Notes: generated by a model from the sequence alone, not told the origin. A DNA stretch of 64,000 nucleotides from Lucinisca nassula (GCA_963580285.1 OY757026.1:62559396-62623395); one strand, 5' to 3'; numbered from the stretch's first letter, positions 33,010-43,987 are shown. Made by a program: numbers and translations.

Positions 33010-33175
33010 TAACCCCCTCGAACCCCAGTTCTATATAGTAAAACTGGGGTTTGCAGGGGTAAACCTTATTCTTGCTCTAAAATAAAGATTGTGTGTACTC
33101 GTTAGAACCGCCTCGATGAGGCGGTTCTAACAAGTACTCACAATCAATATTTTGAGTAGAAGTAAGAAAAATATC
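33010..33175. mobile_element. Palindromic MITE with GAACCGCCTCG core
   Basis: GATTGTGTGTACTCGTTAGA, ACCGCCTCGATGAGGCGGTT, CTAACAAGTACTCACAATC is an almost perfect hairpin at 33,086-33,145. Preceding it, AACCCCAGTTCTATATAGTA / AAACTGGGGTTTGCAGGGG forms a smaller hairpin. It lies 60 nt after the donor of exon 32805-32948. Confidence 0.72.
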
Positions 33176-33312
33176 ACAATTTTTCAACTTTAAATTTTCA
33201 TTTTTTCATCGAAAAAGGTTACAAGGTTGTATTTGTATAGGCCTGTTTTCTTAATGGTTTGAGGCAGGCTCGGGTTACATTTGAGACTCCCAAATTCTGC
33301 AACAGAAGGTCA

Positions 33313-33561
33313 GGGGCCAGTATTCAAAACTAATGACATTGTTAATTCACATACACATATCGTTAAAATTTTGATCATTTAATATGGCAAATATGCCAAT
33401 ATTTTTGCAGGAAAAATATGAGCAGCTTTTGCACATGCAAAAGCTGCTCATATTTTTTCAGAAACAAAACCACTGTATTAGATATTGTACTTGCTAGAAT
33501 GGTCAGCAATTTGACTACTAATGAGCTCATTAAGCTAACGATGTTATGAACTACTGGCCCC
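33313..33561. mobile_element. Palindromic MITE, GGGGCCAGTTGTTCAAA family
   Basis: GGGGCCAGTATTCAAAACTA at the left, GAACTACTGGCCCC at the right, centre ATATGAGCAGCTTTTGCACA / TGCAAAAGCTGCTCATATTT. A complete copy. Confidence 0.82.
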
Positions 33562-33612
33562 AGGTGTTTTTCTCCAAGTACTCTGGTTTTAGTTGACCTC
33601 TGATTAACCTCT

Positions 33613-33850
33613 GGGGCCAGTTGTTCAAAGCATCATTAGCTTAACGAGCTCATTAGCAGTCATATTGTTAACTGTTCTAACAAGTACAATATCGAAAATT
33701 TTGACATTTTTGCTGAAAAAATGTGAGCAGCTTTTGCAAAAGCTGCTCACATTTTTTCAGCAAAAATATTAGCATATTTGCCATATTTAATGATCAAAGT
33801 TTTAACGATACGTTAACTAACGACGTCGTTAGTTTTGAACAACTGGCCCC
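33613..33850. mobile_element. Palindromic MITE, GGGGCCAGTTGTTCAAA family (second, tandem)
   Basis: Ends GGGGCCAGTTGTTCAAAGCA / GTTTTGAACAACTGGCCCC; centre AATGTGAGCAGCTTTTGCAA / AAGCTGCTCACATT. It lies 51 bp after the previous copy, with its arms in the opposite order. Confidence 0.85.
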
Positions 33851-34693
33851 TGATTAACAATCCGTTTGAAATAAGTGAAATAATATGGAAAGGGCCATTT
33901 AACAAAAACAAAACAAAAAATTATAAAGTAGACCTTCAGTGACTCGAATTTGTTTGAGACAGGGGTAGTACAAGCCAATGAGGGCTACACATAGCACCGG
34001 TTAAGAAGGCATATTGAAACACCTCAACTCCTTACCGTACTTGATCTAAAATTAGAACAAGTACAATATATTACCCAATGTTGTGTCTAAAAATAGCTGG
34101 ATGGGTGGCAAACAGTGTAGACACTGATGAGACGCCGCATTTTGCGGCATCTCATCAGGGTCTTCACTGTTTGCTTAGGCCTGTCTGTCCGAATACATAC
34201 AGTAAATATGGTAATTTTTGTATAATGTTCTATAAAATAAAGCTATTTTGTGGTTACTCATTAGCATCACCTGAACTTTCAAGAGAAAACTTTTTTTGCC
34301 ATTTATATATAGTAACCGGTTGCATGTGGGAATTCCCTAAAAGGGTACTTTGGCAAACAGTGCAGGCACAGGACACGGCATCTGGTCATGGCTTGCACTA
34401 TTTTCTAACACAATTTTCTGTAAAAAATAGAATAAATACGAAAAAATAGGCCTGACACCCATTATATGACAAATGGACTTGTCCAACATTTAGCATTGGA
34501 AGAGTTCACTAGTATACATTGGGTTAAAGAGTAGATCAGCCTAGGCATCTGATCAGCTTGTTTGTGTTTGCTACTTTGATACTTCAATACCTCTAGTTTC
34601 TATATCTAAACTATCAGGACTCTTAGCTAATCTGTATAACGGAGTAGGCTGGTGTTTATCTGACATGGTCTCAAATTCAAAAGACATTTGTTT
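33851..34693. other. Intronic, no gene; hairpin repeats
   Basis: 34,108-34,180 is a clear hairpin (GGCAAACAGTGTAGACACTG, ATGAGACGCCGCATTTTGCG, GCATCTCATCAGGGTC). A weaker member lies at 34,340-34,450. Frames crossing it carry no domain. Confidence 0.5.
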
Positions 34694-35512
34694 TTATGCC
34701 CCTGCCATTCGAAGAATGATGGAAAGGGCATATAGCGTTGCCCATGTCCGTCCGTTCGTCCGTGCGTCCGAAACTTAAACGCAGTCAATAACTTTCTTAT
34801 TTCTTGATGGATTTTAAAATTACTTGGCAGAAATGTTAACCATCATGAGACGGCATGTCATGTGCAAAACCCAGGTCCGTACCTCCAAGGTCAAGGTCAT
34901 ACTTAGAGGTCAAAGGTAAAAAAAAAGGGTCCGAAACTTAAACGCAGTCAATAACTTTCTTACTTCTGGATGGATTTTAAAATTACTTTGACGAAATGTT
35001 AACCATCATGAGACAATGCAAAACCCAGGTCCGTACCTCCAAGGTCAAGGTCATACTTAAGAGGCCAAAGGTCAAAAAAAGGGTCCAAAACTTAAACGCA
35101 GTCAATAACTTACTTATTTCTGGATAGATTTTGAAATTACTTTGTAGAAATGTTAACTATCATGAGATGATGTGTCACGTGCAAACCCAGATCCAAACCC
35201 CACAGGGCAAGGTCGTACTGTGAGGTCAAAGTTAAAAAAAAAATGGTCCGAAACTTAAACGCAGTCAATAACTTTTTTATCTCTGGATGGATTTTGAAAT
35301 TACTTGGCAGAAATGTTGGCCATTATGAGACAATCTGCCTCACACAAAACCAAGGTCCTTACCTCCAAGGTCAAGGTCATACTTAGAGGTCAAATGTGAA
35401 AAAAAAGGGTCTAAAACTTAAACACGGTCAATAACTTTCTATTGATGAATACGAACATAGACATATTTTCAGGTGGGGGAATCCGTGTCCTATGGACGCA
35501 TTTCTAGTTTCC
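34694..35512. mobile_element. Tandem-repeat element with ~160 bp units
   Basis: The head is TATGCCCCTGCCATTCGAAG, AATGATGGAAAGGGCATAT (hairpin) with GTCCGTCCGTTCGTCCGTGC. Units contain AACGCAGTCAATAACTTTCT, ACTTGGCAGAAATGTTAACC and CCAAGGTCAAGGTCATACTT. The tail is TATGGACGCATTTCTAGTTT. The unit is homologous to the array at 56,007-59,269. Confidence 0.68.
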
Positions 35513-35795
35513 TGTGGGTTTGGAGAAATAGATTGGGCTACATGATGCTTCCATGCAAAGCTGAAACTGACCAAACTTGAGTACTGGTAAACAGCTTAGG
35601 TCTAAGCCTCTCCAGGAAAAGTGATGTATGTCAGACTTCTCTTTAAACCCTAGCAGTTTCTGTGGGCGGAAGGGCTAGAGATGTCATTTCATCTCAATGT
35701 CAGGTAAATGTCCCACAAAATAGGAAGCAATGTCTCCAAAATGACCTAAATAGTGTTGACAGGGATGTAAAACCTCAACTCAAACAAAAAAAAGT
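35513..35795 (+). mobile_element. SINE family 2
   Basis: TTTGGAGAAATAGATTGGGC, GATGCTTCCATGCAAAGCTG, GAGATGTCATTTCATCTCAA, GTCTCCAAAATGACC, ending GGGATGTAAAACCTCAACTC. It directly follows the tandem-repeat element. Confidence 0.8.
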
Positions 35796-35847
35796 TTTTC
35801 TTTTTTTTTCTGGGGCTTGTATAAAATTGCCACTGATGTGAAATTGT

Positions 35848-36077
35848 ATATGAGCCAGTGCCTGACAAAACCTACAATAAGACATGTGCGCCCATGGAAG
35901 ACTCAGATCAGCCTGTGTACCAGAGACTTATCTTGCTGCATTAAGGAGCATTGAGCCCTTAGCTATCCTTAGAACACACAACAAAGACTGATCAGACTGC
36001 ACGGAGGCACAGGCTGATCTGAGTCTTCGATGGGCACACATGTCTTATTGTAGGTTTTGTCATGCGCTGGCTCATAT
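35848..36077. mobile_element. Palindromic MITE abutting exon 36087-36287
   Basis: Inverted arms of about 70 bp: ATATGAGCCAGTGCCTGACA, AAACCTACAATAAGACATGT, GCGCCCATGGAAGACTCAGA at the left, with the complements up to TTTTGTCATGCGCTGGCTCA, TAT at the right. It ends 9 nt before the first base of the exon, so only GTCTTCCAG separates it from coding sequence. Confidence 0.88.
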
Positions 36078-36086
36078 GTCTTCCAG

Positions 36087-36287
36087 GTGTTGACAGCACA
36101 GGAGATACAACAGCAGAAAGAGGACCAGTTGAAGAACTCCAGTCTGAAACATCAACCATTGGACCCATACCAAGATAAAACCAAACTAGACAGGTTTGTT
36201 ACAGAGGTAGAGAAACTGGCTAAGTTTATTGAAGGATTTGAAAAACCCACATGTTCTGGACCAACACCACTGGACTTAGTTTGGAAG
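36087..36287 (+). CDS. PTPN23: PTPN23-like exon: start of the phosphatase region
   Basis: 201 nt, 67 codons, phase 0 on both sides. The acceptor is TGTCTTCCAG|, and the annotated donor is TGGAAG|GTATGG. The protein begins VLTAQEIQQQKEDQLKNSSL, then continues DPYQDKTKLDRFVTEVEKLA and KFIEGFEKP...LDLVWK. This fits the helical N-terminal extension just before the PTP core (D-K/A-x-L-x-x-F-V-x-E-V-E). A second, stronger donor (GATAAG|GTAAGT at 36,314/36,315) lies 27 nt downstream in frame, inside a MITE, and would add nine residues (VWLIIATDK). I chose the nearer donor because the added residues derive from the transposon. Confidence 0.82.
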
Positions 36288-36299
36288 GTATGGCTTATT

Positions 36300-36500
36300 A
36301 TAGCAACAGATAAGGTAAGTATTTTGCAATAATTGAAGGATAGTTTTTGTCAATTCTACATAAAATCCTATGTTGTGGGTATTCATTAGAACCGGCTCGT
36401 TGAGGCGGTTCTAATGAGTACCCACAATATAGGTTTATATGGAGAAATAAGGAAAACTATCCTTCAATTATCACAAAACACTTACCTTATCTGTTGCTAT
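36300..36500. mobile_element. Palindromic MITE with GAACCGCCTCA core, abutting the exon donor
   Basis: Left end ATAGCAACAGATAAGGTAAG, right end CTTACCTTATCTGTTGCTAT, an exact 20 bp inverted pair, continuing inwards through TAATTGAAGGATAGTTTT. The centre is GGTATTCATTAGAACC, GGCTCGTTGAGGCGGTTCTA. It begins 13 nt after exon 36087-36287 ends and carries an AAG|GTAAGT donor in its left arm. Confidence 0.88.
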
Positions 36501-37375
36501 GGTTTCAGCTTATCACATGCACTATAACCTCTTTATAACTGTATTGTTGGGTCAAAAGTAGAAACTGTGTCAGTTAAACTAGTTACCATAAAAATCCTAA
36601 AACTTCAGACTCCTTGCTTGAATTCTCCTAAAATCTTAACAAATTTGTTTCACGATCGAGCAAGGAGTCCAAGAAGTGCAGACTGAATGGCAAACAGTGT
36701 AGATCCTGATCAGAGCAGTCTGATCTGGGTGAAGGAGCAGTCTCAGCTAGGTCTGCACTGTTTGCTTAGGCCTGTGTGTCCCAATACTTAGGATCATTAC
36801 GGTAAAACTACCATGTAATACCGTAACCATGTTTAATACACAGAAACAAAAAATTATAGATTATTTAGAATCTATACAAATATTTTGGGATGTAAATCAG
36901 TGAATTTCACAGCTGTTGGAGTCTTCTTACAATAGTTTGCATTCTGTGCTATTACTTGTTGACTCCAAAAACTGAAGCAAGACATTTTGGGTTTGGAGTT
37001 CATTGGCCTAGTCAACACTATTAAGGTGATTGCAAGCTTTTCCCGAATAGGATCATACGTAAGTGGTTAAGCAGTAAAGTGTACGTTGTTTTGCCAAGAA
37101 CTGACCACTGCCTTTCCTGATTGATTGATTGGCTGATTGGGGTTTGACAACACGTCAATCCTTGTGGGCCATTTTGTATTGTCTCCCAGAGAAAGGGAGA
37201 AAAGTGATAGAAGAGATGGTAGATGAGATGAAACTGAGGGGCAGGGGAGAAAGTTGAAAATAAATGGAAGTATAGAAATAACAATATTCCCCCTCTACTC
37301 ATACTTGCTGCAAGGACAGCAGGCCATGCCCAACTGTAAGTTCATATTTCCATTTGTCAATCCATCAATATTTGT
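36501..37375. other. Intronic; broken MITE, hairpin repeat, interspersed repeat
   Basis: 36,527-36,600 and 36,810-36,905 are parts of the GTGTTATAACGA MITE family. 36,688-36,772 is a GGCAAACAGTGTAGATCCTG / GGTCTGCACTGTTTGC hairpin. 36,996-37,110 is a minus-strand SINE 1 tail. About 37,110-37,330 is a repeat (TTGTGGGCCATTTTGTATTG ... GACAGCAGGCCATGCCCAAC) seen again inverted at 63,770-64,000. Confidence 0.5.
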
Positions 37376-37565
37376 GCTGGCCCCGGTAGCTCAGTTGGAT
37401 ACGCGTCTGACTGGTGATCAGGAGTACGCGGTTTGATACCTGCTGGGGTTGGCAACATTCTTCATGGAGATCGATCATAAAATCTTTTCTACAGTCATTC
37501 TCTCCCTTCCACTGATTCAAGAAGGGCAGTTGTCAGTTTCTAGCAAAAGAATGTGCACTGTACTG
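37376..37565 (+). mobile_element. SINE family 1 with intact tRNA-like head
   Basis: The head reads GGTAGCTCAGTTGGATACGC (A box) and CGCGGTTTGATACCTGCTGG (B box), then GGTTGGCAACATTCTTCATG and GAAGGGCAGTTGTCAGTTTC. The tail is truncated after GTGCACTGTACTG. No acceptor stem pairs, so it is not a tRNA gene. Confidence 0.82.
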
Positions 37566-37799
37566 AATTTGCATCAATTCTAGCTTCAACCAAAATGTAA
37601 GTCCATTTCTCTAGAACTGCAATCACAGGTGCAACATAGTCTTTGGCAGAAATCTTGCTATATAATCTTGACATTTTTTAGATCCAGCTTTAAAATACAG
37701 TACATGTACACCTTCAATGGCTCAAACACTGATGGCTCATTTACCATGGCTGAGTCAAACCTGTTCTTGAGCCCCTGGGTAAATCCTCTACATAAGAAA

Positions 37800-37910
37800 T
37801 AGGATAATTTTGGAGATTTTAGTCTTTTACCTTGCTATTGTATGCTGTGTGTACTCATTAGAATCGCCTCAGTGAGGCGATTCTAATGAGTACACAATGC
37901 AAACACTTTC
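37800..37910. mobile_element. Palindromic MITE with GAATCGCCTCA core
   Basis: GTGTACTCATTAGAATCGCC, TCAGTGAGGCGATTCTAATG, AGTACAC is a near-perfect hairpin. Outer arms are weak. The surroundings (37,566-38,360) show no gene. Confidence 0.72.
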
Positions 37911-38364
37911 AATATAGAACACCGACGAGATGTCCAAAAATATCTTGCTATGTCTCCTGGCAGTAACCCTCAGTGGCTCAAACTACCCCTGTCTCGAACA
38001 GATGTTTTGAGGTCCCAAGTGTGTTCGAGCCATTGAAGTTCAACTGTATGTCACATCCAAAACAGGGTTATTTTGGACAGTGCTGTAAACAGAGGATCTT
38101 CCACCAGAGGCATATTTCATATAAAGTTTTATGAAATGTGCCTCCTGTTTTTGGCTCATTGCTCCATTACTACATGGAATAGCTTGATAAAGTTTTACAG
38201 ATTTATATTTAAAGGAAGCATATTGTGGTAATTGACTACTACTCTGACTACAGTTATGATCCTAAGTATTGGGACGGACAAGCTTAAGCAAGCAGTGCAG
38301 ACCCAGATCAGACTGCTCCTCAGGACCTACCCTGTTTTGCACCATTTGGACTCCTTGCTGGGTA

Positions 38365-38527
38365 GTGAGTGAGTGTTTGAGTTATACGTCCCACCAACAG
38401 CTAAGGTCATACGGAGATGGGACCTTGGTTTAAAGGCTCATCCGAAAGTCTGGAGAAGCCCGGGATCGATCCTGCGATCCCTGGTTTACAAGGCAAGTAG
38501 CGTAACCACTACACCACGGAGGCTTCT
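38365..38527 (-). mobile_element. SINE family 3, tRNA-derived
   Basis: On the minus strand: GAAGCCTCCGTGGTGTAGTG, GTTACGCTACTTGCCTTGTA, then GCAGGATCGATCCCGGGCTT. The TGGTGTAGTGG and GATCGATCC stretches are good A and B boxes. A body follows (GGTCCCATCTCCGTATGACC, TTGGTGGGACGTATAACTC). The body and poor stem argue against a functional tRNA. Confidence 0.7.
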
Positions 38528-38721
38528 CCCTTGCTGGATAGTGAAACAAATTTCTAAAAATATTAGGAAAATTACATCTAGACCTCAAGGTGTCCAAATT
38601 TTTAGGATTCTTACGGAGGTCAGGTTCTTGACTTATCTACCCAGGATACATGTGCAAAATGTTTTTGGCGCAGAGCTGCTTTACCATATAGAATAGGTGG
38701 ATAGGACTTCTTAGATTTAGT

Positions 38722-38925
38722 GCCATCCTCAGTAACTCAGTCGGATGCGCGTGTGACTGGTGACCACAAGGCACAGGTTGGATACCTGTGGGGGTTGGCA
38801 ACATTCTTTCATTAAGATTGATCATGAAATCTTTTCTACAGAATTTCCCTCCTTCCGCTGATTCAAGAAGGCCAGATGTCAGTTTCTGGCAAAAGAATGT
38901 GTACTGGTTAACCTATTTAAGTTCT
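38722..38925 (+). mobile_element. SINE family 1 copy
   Basis: AGTAACTCAGTCGGATGCGC (A box-like), CAGGTTGGATACCTGTGG (B box-like), TTGGCAACATTCTTTCATTA, GTCAGTTTCTGGCAAAAGAA. The 3' end is truncated. 38,990-39,100 carries a hairpin repeat with GGGTTTCTGGTACAAAATGG before exon 39125-39221. Confidence 0.78.
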
Positions 38926-39124
38926 TAACCCTTAAGACGCTGAGAAAAACTACATCAGAAAAAGTTGTCTGCTGAATCTTCTTGCAAACTTTTTAAAAAT
39001 ATTTTTTTGCATACAGGCAAACAGTGCAGCATCTGATCTGGGCCTGCAGTGTTTGCCAGGGTACCCGTTTTGGGGTTTCTGGTACAAAATGGGTTTATGA
39101 CTGTGTAATATTTTCCACTTACAG

Positions 39125-39221
39125 GAGTTAATGGACGAGCAGGACAAGGCAGTGAGAAACCAGTCTCTGGCCATTGCTAGATGTTATCCAATGAAAAACA
39201 GAGAACAAGATGTGATGCCTT
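39125..39221 (+). CDS. PTPN23: PTPN23-like exon: PTP domain with pTyr-loop KNR motif
   Basis: 97 nt, phase 0 in and phase 1 out. The acceptor is TCCACTTACAG| and the donor is CCTT|GTAAGT. It encodes ELMDEQDKAVRNQSLAIARC then YPMKNREQDVMP. KNRxxDVxPYD is the conserved start of classical PTP domains. The Tyr of the usual KNRY substrate-recognition loop is Glu here. HD-PTPs are known to be poor or inactive phosphatases, so this deviation fits the family. Confidence 0.85.
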
Positions 39222-39307
39222 GTAAGTAAAGTCCAATAGGGAGAATGACCCTCATAATTATGACATTATTTGTTCCCTCACATTTCCCTTTATATTATAA
39301 TGTTATT

Positions 39308-39425
39308 AATCAAGTAATTTCGTATTGGCCCAGTTACAGGTCCGAGGTCTGCTGTATTGGCACAAGGCAGAGGCCAATACAGCTGACAGAGGACCTGTAA
39401 CTGGGCCAATACAAAATTACTTGAT
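39308..39425. mobile_element. Palindromic element, highly identical arms
   Basis: AATCAAGTAATTTCGTATTG, GCCCAGTTACAGGTCC is answered by GGACCTGTAACTGGGCCAAT, ACAAAATTACTTGAT, about 35 bp arms with two mismatches and a centre that repeats CTGTATTGG/CCAATACAG. It lies 85 nt after the donor of exon 39125-39221. Confidence 0.78.
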
Positions 39426-39600
39426 AAATGACAATTTTATTAATTGAAGCAATTAAAAACATGATTTATGATTTTTGAATATTGGTTGACCTTGTCTAAT
39501 TAGATAATCAATTAATAATAACCCATTGTATTGCTGGAATTATTATGTTGGACAAGTGCGTTTGGCATATTAGGGGTATCAGGCCTATTTTTCGTTTTTA

Positions 39601-42600
39601 TTAGCTCATCTGAGTTGAAAAATAGAAGTGAAGGCAATGATCAGGAATCGATACAATAAACCCACAGCTCCCATCAGAGACAACAAAGGGAAAGAAACAC
39701 AAACATGAAACAACAGACCCTAATGGAAACATCAATAGCAGGAAGCCAAAAGGACAGTTACTTTCCCACAAAATGGCCAATTGGCTATCCAAAATAAAAT
39801 AATATAAGCGATACACACATTGAAAGACAAACCATAAAAATAAACCGCGACAGAAGAACCGCCTTGGAACGGTCAGCGAAACGAATTCCACTGGGGGGCT
39901 TAAATCAATTTTACATGGCCACGATCCTCGCCCTTACTTCCGTCGTGATTTAGACAAATAATTTGTTCAATCCGCATGAAGGCCTCCTAACTCATCAGTG
40001 CAACATCTCCATGAACACAAAAATCAACAACCACAGAGATGAAACAACAGTGAGGACTCAACAGCAAGAAACCACTGAAATGCTGTAGCAAAAGAAAACC
40101 AACAGTTAGACTCCGATGGGCCTGACCAGAGACAAAGCATCAGGCACCAAGCAACATTACATTGAATTTCAGAAGATTTTGGCGCTGAAGGCTCTGGGGG
40201 AGCTATTGTGATCGCTCACCGTCCGTCCTCGTCGTCCATCTGACCGGGCGACCATGTCAGGTTTAGGGGCTAGTGTCCAGATTCGACAAAAATAGAAAAT
40301 GATATAAAATGATTGGAAGATAATAGATTTATTCTGTAAATGAAAGGTTTAGGAGGTTAGCCCCTAAACCAAACAAAAGAAAATAACAAAAGAAATAGCC
40401 CTTAAACCCCACATGCTGGAACGTCCATTCATCCGTCTGTCCATAATTCCTTTAAACGACATCTCATAAACCACTGAACTGATTTTGACCAGACTTGACA
40501 GAAATGATCTTTGGGTGGTCCTCTCTCAAAGTCGTTCAAAGAATTCCATTCCATACAGAACTCTGGTTGCCATGGCAATGAAAAGGAGAAAATAAGAAAA
40601 AAACCTTTATATATCTTCTTTCTGAAACCAGAAGGCCAAGGTCTTTGATATTTGTTATAGAGCTTCATCTAGTGGACCTTTACTAAGATTATTCAAATTA
40701 TAACCCTGGGGCCAAAAATGCTCCCGCACCGGGGTCCACTGGTTTTATATAGGCTTATAATAGGGAAAACCTTTAAAAATCTTCTTGTCTGAAACCAGAA
40801 GGCCCAGGTCTTTAATATTTGGTATGAATCTTCATCAAGTGGAGCTCTACCAGGATTGTTCAAATTGTAGCCCTGGGGCCAAAAATGCCCCACGCTGAGT
40901 CCCACTGGTTTTACATAGACTTATATAGGGAAAACCTTTAAAATCTTCTTGTCTGAAACCAGGAGGCCCAGGTCTTTGATATTTGGTATGAAGCTTCATC
41001 TAGTGGACCTCTACCAAGATTGTTCAAATTATAACCCTGGGGCCAAAAATGCCCCCCGCACCAGGACCCTCTGGTTTTACTTAGGCTAATAATAAGGAAA
41101 ACTTTTAAAACCTTCTTGTCTTAAACCAGAAGGTCCGTGTCTTTGATATTTGGTATGAAGCTTCATCTAGTGGACCTCTACCAAGATTGTTCAAATTATT
41201 GCCCTGGGGCCAAACTGCCCGCGTGTTGGGGCCCACTTGTTTTACATAGGCTTATATAGGGAAAACCATCTAAAATCTTCTTGTCTGAAACCAGAAGGCT
41301 CAGGTCTTTGGTATTTGGTAGGAAGCTTCATCAAGTGGACCTCTACCAAGATTGGTCAAATGATAGCCCTGGGGCTAAAAATGCCCCCACACCGGGGCCC
41401 ACTGGTTTTACATAGGTTAATAATAGGTTGGTTGGTTGATGTAAGGTTTAACGTCTCCGTCAACACTATATAGGTCATTTTGGAGACGTTGCTTCCAATT
41501 TTGTGGAACTTTTACCCGATACTGAGATGAAATGACATCTCAAGCCCTGCCGCCCAATGAAACCAATAGAGTTTATATGCATGGACAGGCCGACTTGCAC
41601 CACTTTGCCTTGGCAGACTTAGATCCTCTAAGGTTTACCAGTACTCATGTGCAGTTGGTTTCAGCTCTTCGTGGAAGCATCATGCAGCCCATATATTTCT
41701 TCAAGCTCTGATGGGCGGGGGTGTGGCCTATAATAGGGAATAGCTTTAAAAATGTTCATGTCTGAAACCAGAAGACCCAGGTCTTTGATATTTGGTTTGA
41801 AGTTTAGTGGTCCTCAACCAAGATTGTTCAAATTATAGCCCTGGGGCCAAAAATGCCCCCACCTCGGGGCCCACTGGTTTTACATAGGCTTATATAGGGA
41901 AAACCTTTAAAAATCTTCATGTCTGAAACCAGAAGGCCCAGGTCTTTGATATTTTTTGTTTGTTTGAGTTGTTTTATGTCCCTATCAACACTATTAAGGT
42001 CATTTGGAGACATTGCTTCCAATTTTGTGGGGATTTTAACCAACATTGAGATGAAATGACATCTCAAGCACTACCCCCCATGGAAACCGCTAGTGTTTAA
42101 GGAGCAGTCCAACTCGCATTACTTTTCCTGGGCAGGCTTAGATCTAAGCTGTTATGCAGTACTCAAGTTCGGTTGGTTGCAGCTTTGCACGGAAGCACCA
42201 TGCAGCCCAATCTATTTATTCAGGCCCCGATGGGCGGGGGCGCTCCTAGGCCTTTGATATATGGTATGAAGCTTCATCCAGTAGACCTTTACCAAGATTG
42301 TTCAAATTATAGCCCTGAGGCCGAAAATGGCCGAGCCCCAGGGCCCACATAGGCTTATATAGGGAAAACCTTTAAAATCTTCTTGTCTGAAACCAGAAGG
42401 CCAAGGTCTTTGATATTTGGTATGAATATTCATGTAGTGGACCTCTACCAAGATTGTTCAACTTATAGCCCTGGGACCAAAAATGGCACTGTCGCAGGTT
42501 TTACATAGGCAAATATAGGGAATACCATTAAAAATATTCTTGTCTGAAACCAAAAGGCCTAGATCTTGGATATTTGGCATGAAGCTTCATCTAGTGGATC

Positions 42601-42878
42601 TTTTCCAAGATTGTTCAAATAATAGCATAGGTGCCAGAAATGGCCCTGTCATGGAGCCCACATGTTTTATATAGGCTTATATATGGAAAACCTTTAAGAA
42701 TCATTTTATCTGAAACCAGAAGGCCCAGGCTTATGATATTTGATATGAAGTTTCATTTAATGGAACTCTACCAAGTTGTTCAAATTATAGCCCTGAGGCC
42801 AAAAATTGCCCTGCCCGGGACCCACATGTAAATCTCTTAGCTCAGGTGAGCAATATAGGACCATCATGGTCCACTTGT
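39601..42878 (+). mobile_element. Helitron/Helentron-like element with ~190 bp tandem core and insertions
   Basis: The head TAGCTCATCTGAG is separated by a ~580 bp A-rich insertion (about 39,615-40,195) from GAGCTATTGTGATCGCTCAC, CGTCCGTCCTCGTCG, the usual next part of the head. Core units contain CTTCTTGTCTGAAACCAGAA, GGCCCAGGTCTTTGATATTT, GTGGACCTCTACCAAGATTG and TATAGCCCTGGGGCCAAAAA. The tail is CAGGTGAGCAATATAGGACC, ATCATGGTCCACTTGTTC. Two minus-strand SINE 2 copies (41,425-41,732 and 41,950-42,243) are nested. It is non-coding. Confidence 0.68.
40260..40370. mobile_element. Small MITE with GGTTTAGGGGCTA terminal inverted repeats
   Basis: The 13 bp ends GGTTTAGGGGCTA / TAGCCCCTAAACC are exact inverse complements over a 111 bp AT-rich element. 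It is nested in the head of the surrounding tandem element. Confidence 0.72.
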
Positions 42879-43922
42879 TCTATTTTTGATGGAAAATTGT
42901 TAGCAAATAGTGCAGGCCCTGATCAGAGGCCGCATTCTGCATATAATGTCAAATCATCTTTTTGCTGAAAAATACAGTCAATCCACTTTATATCGACATT
43001 TGATATAAGGACAAAACTTGTTATACCAACAATTTCCATGGAACAAATCCTTAGCTTAAAACGGATTAATGCAGGTACAGTAAAACTTCCATAACTCGAA
43101 CACGGATAATTCATTTACTATGACTAATTCGAACTAGTTCTGGAGTCCCTTGAAAAAATGTCCCAAAGCTCAAGATATATTTGTGATAATACATGGGTTT
43201 TTTTTTCTCATTTCATCTTGAAAAGGTATGTTGAGTGCACTCTTTAGAATCGCCCCCAATGAGGCGATTCTAATGAGTACACATCGTGCCTTTATTTTAC
43301 AGAAGATTAAGTTATTCTGAAGTAATCCCCATTATGCCTTATGACCTAACACTATTAGTAAACCTCAGTAATTGAAACTAACCCTATCTCGAACAAATCT
43401 TCATGGTCCCAGAAGTATTTGAGTTATTGGATTATGACTGTATATAAAAATATTGCAGTTATTTAATACTCCAAGAAACAAATGCAAGGCGATTCTAACA
43501 CATGTCCACAACATTTGTTTCTTGGAGTAATTAAGGGAAAAAGCCCTTTATTACCTATCAAGCTACTCCTAATTTGAATTCTTTATAGTGGCAAATTCAC
43601 AATAGTGGCAAATTGTTGAGAAACAAAAACTGTCATTATAACGAAGGTCCTCTGTATTAACCCATTGTATGTGGCAAACGGTGCAAGCCCAGATCAGACG
43701 CTACAGAATGCAGCATCTGATCAGGGCATGCACTAATTGCTAACAGAATTTTCCATCAAAAATAAAAAAAAACCAAAAAAAAAATAGGCTTGCCACCCCT
43801 TAGAGGAAGAGTCCACTAGCAAACAAAGGGATAAGAAAAAAACAAAACTGAAAGTGCTGTCTGCTAAATGTGCTTGGTGCTTGAAGGGTTTACAAGCTAA
43901 TATTAATTTTCCCTGATTTCAG
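42879..43922. other. Intronic, no gene; MITE and hairpin relics
   Basis: 43,195-43,300 is a palindrome with core TTAGAATCGCCCCCAATGAG, GCGATTCTAATGAGTACAC; a half copy lies at 43,480-43,525. 43,655-43,832 contains a GGCAAACGGTGCAAGCCCAG hairpin. None of the frames shows a domain. Confidence 0.5.
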
Positions 43923-43987
43923 ATGATAATTCCCGAGTGTTGTTGACTACTGCCAGTGATGATTATATTAATGCCAGCTGGATCAAT
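43923..43987 (+). CDS. PTPN23: PTPN23-like exon: PTP domain DYINASWI
   Basis: 65 nt, phase 1 in and phase 0 out. The acceptor is CCTGATTTCAG| and the donor is ATCAAT|GTAAGT. Joined to the previous exon it reads PYDNSRVLLTTASDDYINAS followed by WIN, the canonical PTP block PYDxxRVxL...DYINASxI. It is too short to be found as an ORF; the motif and phase make the call secure. Confidence 0.9.

Noticed and set aside
37379..37450. Possible tRNA gene (A and B boxes present)
   Set aside because: The head is followed by the common SINE body and repeated elsewhere; acceptor and anticodon stems do not form. The same holds for 1,190-1,285, 38,420-38,525 (-) and 38,725-38,800.
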